A stretch of 11,099 nt of DNA from DASQDN01 sp035630195 (lineage in GTDB: Bacteria > Acidobacteriota > Terriglobia > Bryobacterales > Bryobacteraceae). The stretch covers positions 1-11,099 of the forward strand of contig DASQLD010000566.1 of assembly GCA_035630195.1 (NCBI GenBank), read 5' to 3'. Positions within the stretch are counted from its first letter, which is position 1, and the number at the start of each line of letters is the position of its first letter. Of the stretch, positions 6,931 to 11,099 are shown piece by piece. Below the pieces are notes generated by a model. It ran no database searches. It had not been told where the DNA came from and saw only the letters and a list, made by a program, of their open reading frames with translations. The translations under genes were made by a program, and so were the position numbers.

Positions 6931-8408
6931 TGACTAATGCGCTCCGCGCCGGGACTAATGCGCTCCGGATCGACTACTTCGTCCGGTTTGAGCGAGACAT
7001 ACCGACCGTCGCGAAACGCGATGATCGTTGAATAAGTCGCGATCTCTTCCGGAGTTGGTTTGGGATTCATTTCAGAAAGCTTCTGCACGTGCATCGATCT
7101 ATGTCCACCGATCAAATAGGCGATGAATGCGCTGTCCCAGTTTCCCCCTTGCAGAGGATCGTTTACGATAAGCATACTTTTGGCAGGGCCAAACCATTCG
7201 GGGTGGGCTTTGTAGTAATCGGCGGTAAGCTGAATACGCTTCCACTCGTCCCAATACGATTCTCGGTAAACAGCAGCGTGTTTACGCTCGAACGGTACGA
7301 CTGTGACAAATATAGCCAGAAAGACGGCTGAATGCCAAACAAGCGCAGGAACACGCCGAGATGTCCGAGTAAGCAAATCGCCTAATCGAACGAGTAAAAT
7401 CCCAGCATACAAACTGTATCCAAAAGTAGGAATGTAGTAGCTCGCCAGCCCGCGCGGCTGAACGAAGGCTATTGGGGCGGAACCAGCAACAATCAATATC
7501 CACGCGAATAGAAGAAGACGGTTACGCGTTAGAGCTGCGACCGCTAGCAGTGCCAGAAGGAGATAGCCCGCGGACGCAGGGCTGAAAAATGCCGGTCTGA
7601 CTACCAGGTCATTCAAGTAAGTTGCTGTCGACTCGAGATATCGGCCCAATGTAAACAGCGGTGTATAGGCTGGATGGTTGAGCAGGTTATTCGGACCTGT
7701 GAAACGCGCCCAAACGAACGCGACACCGACAAGGCCGGTAGCGATGAATCCGCGACCTTCGTGCTTCAGCCATGTAACGACATACCGCCCTGATTTTGGG
7801 GGATTGAAGATCAGCTCATAAGCAAGGAATATCGCCGGTAAGGAAGCGGCGGCCTCCTTTGCATTCACGGCGCATGCGTAAAGAATCGCGATCACCGCCA
7901 ATTCGTAACTTCGAAGAGTTTTACCCTTCGAACGAGCCCGAACATAGATCGCGAGGGCGGAGAAGTAAAATGCGAACGCGAATATGTCATAGCAATATCC
8001 GGAACCGTAGTAGAACGGAAAAAATTCAGATCGATGACAATGCAAAAACGTGAGGAGCAACGCTACTTCATAACGCCCCGTCAGGTAGCGCCCGACCACG
8101 AACATAAGGAACACGTTGAACCAAAGTGCGATATAGCAAACCAGGCGAAACGGGACTGGATCGAAGCCGAACCTATCGAACAGAGTCACGTAGAATAGTG
8201 CGCCGAATGGCCGGATTACTTTAGTGGGGACAAACAGGTTCGAAAGCAAAACATCACTCCATGGCTCACGCCATGCGAGATAGGTGTTCATCAGGTCGTC
8301 GTGCGAGAAGCCTGTGTGGATGCTCAAGCGCGACATTTCGAAAAAATAGATGCAGATCAACGCAGCCGCAATGAATCCCGCAATTGCGTTCCAGGGCGAT
8401 TTTGTCAT
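6927..8408 (-). CDS. Polytopic membrane protein, GT-C-like glycosyltransferase candidate (paralog 2)
   Basis: Paralog of the next gene downstream, colinear over its whole length: SHDDLMN in the first outer loop, VIRPFGALFY, YYGSGYCYD, KEAAASLPA, ARFTGPNNLLNHPAY, QPRGLASYY, then a soluble tail with MLIVNDP and FRDGRYVSL. About ten hydrophobic segments are visible, with charged cytoplasmic loops between. The ATG at 8408 was chosen because it places the HDD motif at residue 36, against 37 in the paralog. A GTG at 8435 in the same frame would add nine residues and is possible; neither start has a clear ribosome binding site. The gene begins about 50 bases after the aldolase stop (24 if GTG is used), and its stop overlaps the paralog's start, so the three genes are probably co-transcribed. 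The acidic pair suggests a lipid-linked sugar transferase, but I recognise no characterised family member. Confidence 0.75.
   Translation of the reverse strand: MTKSPWNAIAGFIAAALICIYFFEMSRLSIHTGFSHDDLMNTYLAWREPWSDVLLSNLFVPTKVIRPFGALFYVTLFDRFGFDPVPFRLVCYIALWFNVFLMFVVGRYLTGRYEVALLLTFLHCHRSEFFPFYYGSGYCYDIFAFAFYFSALAIYVRARSKGKTLRSYELAVIAILYACAVNAKEAAASLPAIFLAYELIFNPPKSGRYVVTWLKHEGRGFIATGLVGVAFVWARFTGPNNLLNHPAYTPLFTLGRYLESTATYLNDLVVRPAFFSPASAGYLLLALLAVAALTRNRLLLFAWILIVAGSAPIAFVQPRGLASYYIPTFGYSLYAGILLVRLGDLLTRTSRRVPALVWHSAVFLAIFVTVVPFERKHAAVYRESYWDEWKRIQLTADYYKAHPEWFGPAKSMLIVNDPLQGGNWDSAFIAYLIGGHRSMHVQKLSEMNPKPTPEEIATYSTIIAFRDGRYVSLKPDEVVDPERISPGAERISH
6932..6966. repeat. 21-base tandem duplication at the junction of the two membrane-protein genes
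   Basis: The 14-base sequence GACTAATGCGCTCC occurs at 6932-6945 and again at 6953-6966, with a period of 21 bases. On the minus strand it encodes ERIS twice at the C-terminus of the upstream paralog (ERISPGAERISH). The copy nearer the downstream gene also supplies the GGAG that precedes the TTG start of that gene. Confidence 0.85.
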
Positions 8409-8459
8409 GGGAACCGCTGAACGGGCGCCCTTCACAGGACGCCGTTCATTGAAGACTCG

Positions 8460-9305
8460 TTAGATGAGAGAGGTCGCGGCCCGCGCCCAGGTCTTACGTT
8501 TCCCTTGAGCGATCGCTTCGATTTCCTTTACGTATGTCGTGGCTTGTGTCAACACATGGTGCAGGTCATTGCCGACGCTGATGAAGGAGAATCCTTTGTC
8601 CAGGAATTCACCGACTCTCGCAGTTCCAAAGAGGAATACGCCGAGGATGACGTTATTTTTGCGAGCTTGTTCTGCTAACTTGTCGGTTGCGGCTTGTAAC
8701 TCCGGACTTGTATACATGTGTGGAAACTCGTACTTCTCATACAAGCCCATGGACATACACAAGTCGTTCTGACCGAGGAAAAGAATGTCGACGCCGGGCA
8801 CTGCCGCGATCGCCTCGATATTGTCGATGCATGAGGCCGTCTCAACCTGCAGCGCTACGATTACGTTTTTGTTTGCGTTACCTACGTACCCTAACAATCC
8901 TGCCTTGTTCGTGCTTCGCTGCGGGAAGTAGACAGAACGTGTGCCTTGCATGGGATAACGCGCACAACTGACCGCCTGTTCAGCTTCCTCCGCGGTATTG
9001 ATATAAGGCACGAGAACGCCATCGGCGCCGAGATCGAGCGCCTGTTGGATACCGCCGCGGTCATGGTAGCCGGCAACACGCACCAGCGACTTTGCCCCGC
9101 CGCTCGCGATAGCGCACAGCATCGTGGACAGCGTTTCAGAACTCATAGGCCCGTGCTGCGTATCCACGAGAAGCCAATCGTAACCAGTGTGGGCGAGCTG
9201 CTCGGCTACTGTGGTGCTGTGCGAGTTAACGAACAGGCCCATCTTGGGCGTACCGTCACGCAATTGATTCTTAAAGTCCGCTCCGCTGATGGGAGAATCA
9301 CTCAT
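8460..9305 (-). CDS. HpcH/HpaI-family class II aldolase
   Basis: A metal-dependent pyruvate aldolase of 281 residues, related to 4-hydroxy-2-oxoheptanedioate and 2-keto-3-deoxy-L-rhamnonate aldolases, which split 4-hydroxy-2-oxo acids into pyruvate and an aldehyde. All key residues sit at a constant offset of six from E. coli HpaI: His51 (45), Arg76 (70), Gln153 (147), Glu155 (149) and Asp181 (175). These lie in VDTQHGP (47-53), LVRV (74-77), QVET (153-156) and GQNDL (178-182). There is no signal peptide, so it is cytoplasmic. The ATG has AAGGAG (9314-9319) with an 8-base spacer. It is the first gene of the leftward block and may be co-transcribed with the two membrane proteins. The substrate cannot be deduced: the family is promiscuous and no sugar-acid pathway genes are nearby. 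Confidence 0.9.
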   Translation of the reverse strand: MSDSPISGADFKNQLRDGTPKMGLFVNSHSTTVAEQLAHTGYDWLLVDTQHGPMSSETLSTMLCAIASGGAKSLVRVAGYHDRGGIQQALDLGADGVLVPYINTAEEAEQAVSCARYPMQGTRSVYFPQRSTNKAGLLGYVGNANKNVIVALQVETASCIDNIEAIAAVPGVDILFLGQNDLCMSMGLYEKYEFPHMYTSPELQAATDKLAEQARKNNVILGVFLFGTARVGEFLDKGFSFISVGNDLHHVLTQATTYVKEIEAIAQGKRKTWARAATSLI

Positions 9306-9713
9306 CTTGTTTGCTCCTTGGAAGGGATGACCACGTTTCTAAAATGTGATCGACCCTAATAGTATATGAGGGCGAATCGGCGAACTGCTGCCATAATCAC
9401 GGAGACTGTATACTCTAGTAGCGCAACTTTGCAAGGCGGTGTTTCCGGGGCGTGTAACTGATTGTGTCTCTGCCGAATAGCGGCGATAGCTACTTCAGAC
9501 TGAAAATCCAAGCGGGCCGTTTTCCACAAGACGACGAGGGACTCTTCGACTGGGCCATAGGCGCCTCTTCATGTGAAACGGATGGGCGAATCGGCTGAGA
9601 AGTCTGGCCCCAAACTGGGAGCACTCCGTACAGTACCGCTTGCGAACGTGTATGCTACGGTTTAGCGCAGATTCGCAAGACGCTCTTCGCGTATCAGGTC
9701 GTTGTCACCACTC
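9306..9713. other. Intergenic gap between divergent blocks, no firm gene
   Basis: It contains the leader of the aldolase gene, with a TATACT on the minus strand (9361-9366) as a possible -10 but no convincing -35. A plus-strand open stretch from a GTG at 9464 to a TGA at 9598 (44 codons, containing SYFRLKIQAGRFPQDDEGLF) and a 27-codon one from an ATG at 9582 to a TAG at 9665 overlap. Neither has a ribosome binding site or a family I recognise. They may be fragments of a decayed gene, in keeping with the pseudogene that follows. A 12-base direct repeat GGGCGAATCGGC occurs at 9370-9381 and 9584-9595. No tRNA, terminator or IS end was seen. Confidence 0.5.
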
Positions 9714-10392
9714 ATGCCGGATAAACACAAATCGTCGTCATGCCGGCCTATAATGGCGCTCAAACGCTGCACATGACCTACGCCAAACTGCCTCATGAAG
9801 TGGTTGGCCTTGTGATGTTGTCGATGACGGCAGTTCCGCCGACGGATTCAGATCGCGCCAGCTTGGTTTGGAGCTGTTCGTTGACGATAGGAACTACGGG
9901 GAGGATCAAAAGACCTATTATGGCGAAGCGCTCAAGGCGCGGGCAAATATCATTGTGATGGTTCACTCCGATTACCAATACGGTCCGAGGCTACTCCCGC
10001 AGATCATAGAACCGATTGAGGAGGGGGAGGTGAGTGATGTTTTAGCGCGCCGGTGGCTCAGCAGGCATGCAATGTCGTGGTGGAAGTATGTCTCGACTCG
10101 CTTTCTGACGGGACTCGAAGATAAAGCCGGCTATAGCACTTATCGAAGGGAAGCGCGCGAAGCGGTAAACCTTGAGCTGAAGGTCGCCGAAGTGCCGGTT
10201 CCCATATGTTACTTCTCGCAAACCTCATCCGCGTCATTCATGCAGAGCTCTACTCATGGTCTATCCATCCTTTGGCTCCTCCTACGCTTTGAGCTTCACA
10301 GGCTCGGCGTAGTTCGGCAGCGTCAGTTCCAGAGCCTGCATCGCCGCTATTCCGGGGCGCAGCGCCGCGAGGATGAACCAGCACTTTTGTGA
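9714..10392 (+). pseudogene. Decayed DPM-type (GT2) polyprenyl-phosphate glycosyltransferase
   Basis: Intact relatives transfer a sugar from a nucleotide sugar to polyprenyl phosphate on the cytoplasmic face. Recognisable parts in order: MPDK (from 9714); then, after a frame change near 9725, TQIVVMPAYNGAQTL; then, after another near 9820, VDDGSSADG, VDDRNYG, DQKTYY, VMVHSDYQYGPRLLPQ, WKYVSTRFLTGLE, GYSTYRREA, AEVPVPICYF and SSASF, with a C-terminal GLSILWLLLRFELHR. Each frame change is explained by the loss of one base. Compared with my memory of intact homologs, about 13 residues are missing after TGLE, and about 20 are missing after AVNLEL, where the conserved FVFDxE region should be. Short losses also follow RNYG. 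The second segment stays open from 9820 to the TGA at 10390-10392, which overlaps the GTG of the next gene. Loss of function is likely; sequencing error could explain the frameshifts but not the deletions. Confidence 0.85.
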
Positions 10393-11099
10393 ATCGGCGG
10401 CGATTAAGTTACCTCATCGATTTTTTAATTGTTTTCCTGTTTGTGGCCATCTTAATTCGGCCGCTGTTCCGGGTGAAGTATCTGGAGTTGTGGGGGTCGA
10501 TTGAAAGTACCTTCATTGCCGATGCCCGTTTCCTCCATGACAATTGGCTGCACCCCAATTGGCAGCCGAACTGGTATTGCGGAACGCGAACGGATTATAT
10601 CTATCCTCCAGCGTTACGCTACGGGACTGCCGTTATTTCGAAGGCCGTCCCGAAAGTGTTGCCGGTGCGGGCTTACCACATCTACACGGCTTTTTTCTAC
10701 TGCTTCGGTATTGCTGCTGTGTACATGTTGGCGCGCTACGGGAGCCAGTCGCGAGTAGTAGGCTTACTCGCCGCCGCAGCGACGGCGCTGCTTTCTCCGT
10801 CCTATCTGTTTAATCCCGAAATTCGGGCTGATGCGCCCTTTCAGATTCCTTACCGTCTGAACGTACTGATGCGTTACGGCGAAGGACCCCATATGACCGC
10901 GCTCGCGTGGATCCCGCTTGCGCTGTTGTTTTCTTTCCGAGCATTACAACGCTGGCGGCCTGCCTCGCTGGCAATCGCAGGTTTCTGCTGCGCGATGATC
11001 GTGTCGAACAATTTCTATGGCGCTACAGCGCTAGCCATGCTATTTCCCATTCTTGCGTGGGCCGTCTATATTACCCACCTCGATTTCTGGGTGTGGCTT
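10389..11099 (+). CDS. PF10131-type (PTPS-related) polytopic membrane protein, 5' part
   Basis: An uninterrupted frame of 237 codons from GTG at 10389 to the right edge. Despite the family name, these are large membrane proteins with GT-C-like architecture, not pterin enzymes. Membrane segment 1 is about residues 8-26. A first outer loop follows with SIESTFIADAR (37-47; Glu39 and Asp45 are acidic candidates for a catalytic role), NWYCGTRTDYIYPPALRY (61-78), YHIYTAFFYC (96-105), RLNVLMRYGEGPHMTAL (156-172) and VSNNFYGATAL (205-215). Further hydrophobic segments lie around 97-115, 123-136, 170-185 and 193-228. The start overlaps the stop of the glycosyltransferase remnant as GTGA, an arrangement typical of translational coupling, yet the upstream partner is broken. 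No separate ribosome binding site is obvious. The family assignment rests on recognised motifs; the function is inferred to be transfer from a lipid-linked sugar or a related envelope role. Confidence 0.85.
   Translation, partial: MNRRRLSYLIDFLIVFLFVAILIRPLFRVKYLELWGSIESTFIADARFLHDNWLHPNWQPNWYCGTRTDYIYPPALRYGTAVISKAVPKVLPVRAYHIYTAFFYCFGIAAVYMLARYGSQSRVVGLLAAAATALLSPSYLFNPEIRADAPFQIPYRLNVLMRYGEGPHMTALAWIPLALLFSFRALQRWRPASLAIAGFCCAMIVSNNFYGATALAMLFPILAWAVYITHLDFWVWL

Noticed and set aside
9361..9414. TATACT hexamers on both strands as a divergent promoter pair
   Set aside because: Neither has a convincing -35 element or an extended -10, so they are mentioned only as weak possibilities.
9370..9595. 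12-base direct repeat GGGCGAATCGGC, considered as the ends of a mobile element or an operator pair
   Set aside because: No inverted ends, transposase remnant or target duplication is visible, and two copies 214 bases apart without symmetry do not define an operator.
9723..9821. Programmed frameshifting in the glycosyltransferase instead of a pseudogene
   Set aside because: There is no slippery heptamer or downstream structure at either site, and conserved internal regions are missing as well.
10501..10813. Two overlapping plus-strand open frames of 85 and 89 codons in the right-hand region
   Set aside because: They are out-of-frame readings of the PF10131-type gene, whose own frame is open from 10389 to the edge and carries the family motifs.

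Overview
The window reads as a piece of a free-living, Gram-negative-type bacterial chromosome. The best guess is an acidobacterium of the Solibacter/Bryobacter kind. That placement is an inference from protein style: an EF-G2-like elongation factor, a Tat-type alpha-hydroxy-acid dehydrogenase, paired GT-C-like membrane proteins, and a DPM-type glycosyltransferase next to a PF10131-type membrane protein. No rRNA, tRNA, IS element, integrase or CRISPR array was seen.

Layout. From the left edge to about 9.3 kb everything is on the minus strand, so transcription runs right to left. In that order there is an HpcH/HpaI aldolase (8460-9305), two paralogous polytopic membrane proteins (6927-8408 and 5476-6930, overlapping by 4 nt), an EF-G-like GTPase (3324-5429, TTG start with a strong ribosome binding site), a terminator-like hairpin, an FMN-dependent alpha-hydroxy-acid dehydrogenase with a twin-arginine motif and an internal CXXCH motif (2044-3237), a lipoprotein MltD-type lytic transglycosylase (206-1903), a clear intrinsic terminator (144-181), and the first 21 codons of an unidentified acidic protein running off the left edge (1-65).

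A gene-poor gap of about 400 bases (9306-9713) separates this block from a plus-strand block. That block holds a decayed DPM-type glycosyltransferase (9714-10392) with two single-base frameshifts and several internal deletions. Its last codon overlaps the GTG start of an apparently intact PF10131-type membrane protein, which continues past the right edge (10389-11099).

How the parts may work together. The aldolase, the two membrane proteins and EF-G are closely spaced and could share a transcript, although EF-G also has a plausible extended -10 of its own. The dehydrogenase and mltD each have a promoter candidate and are separated by hairpins. Both the membrane-protein pair and the right-hand block look like envelope glycan machinery using lipid-linked sugars. 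In the right-hand block the partner expected to make the lipid-linked sugar is broken. The most unusual item is the CXXCH motif in the active-site-side loop of an otherwise complete, apparently exported FMN dehydrogenase, which suggests a flavocytochrome c-like enzyme not built on the flavocytochrome b2 plan.
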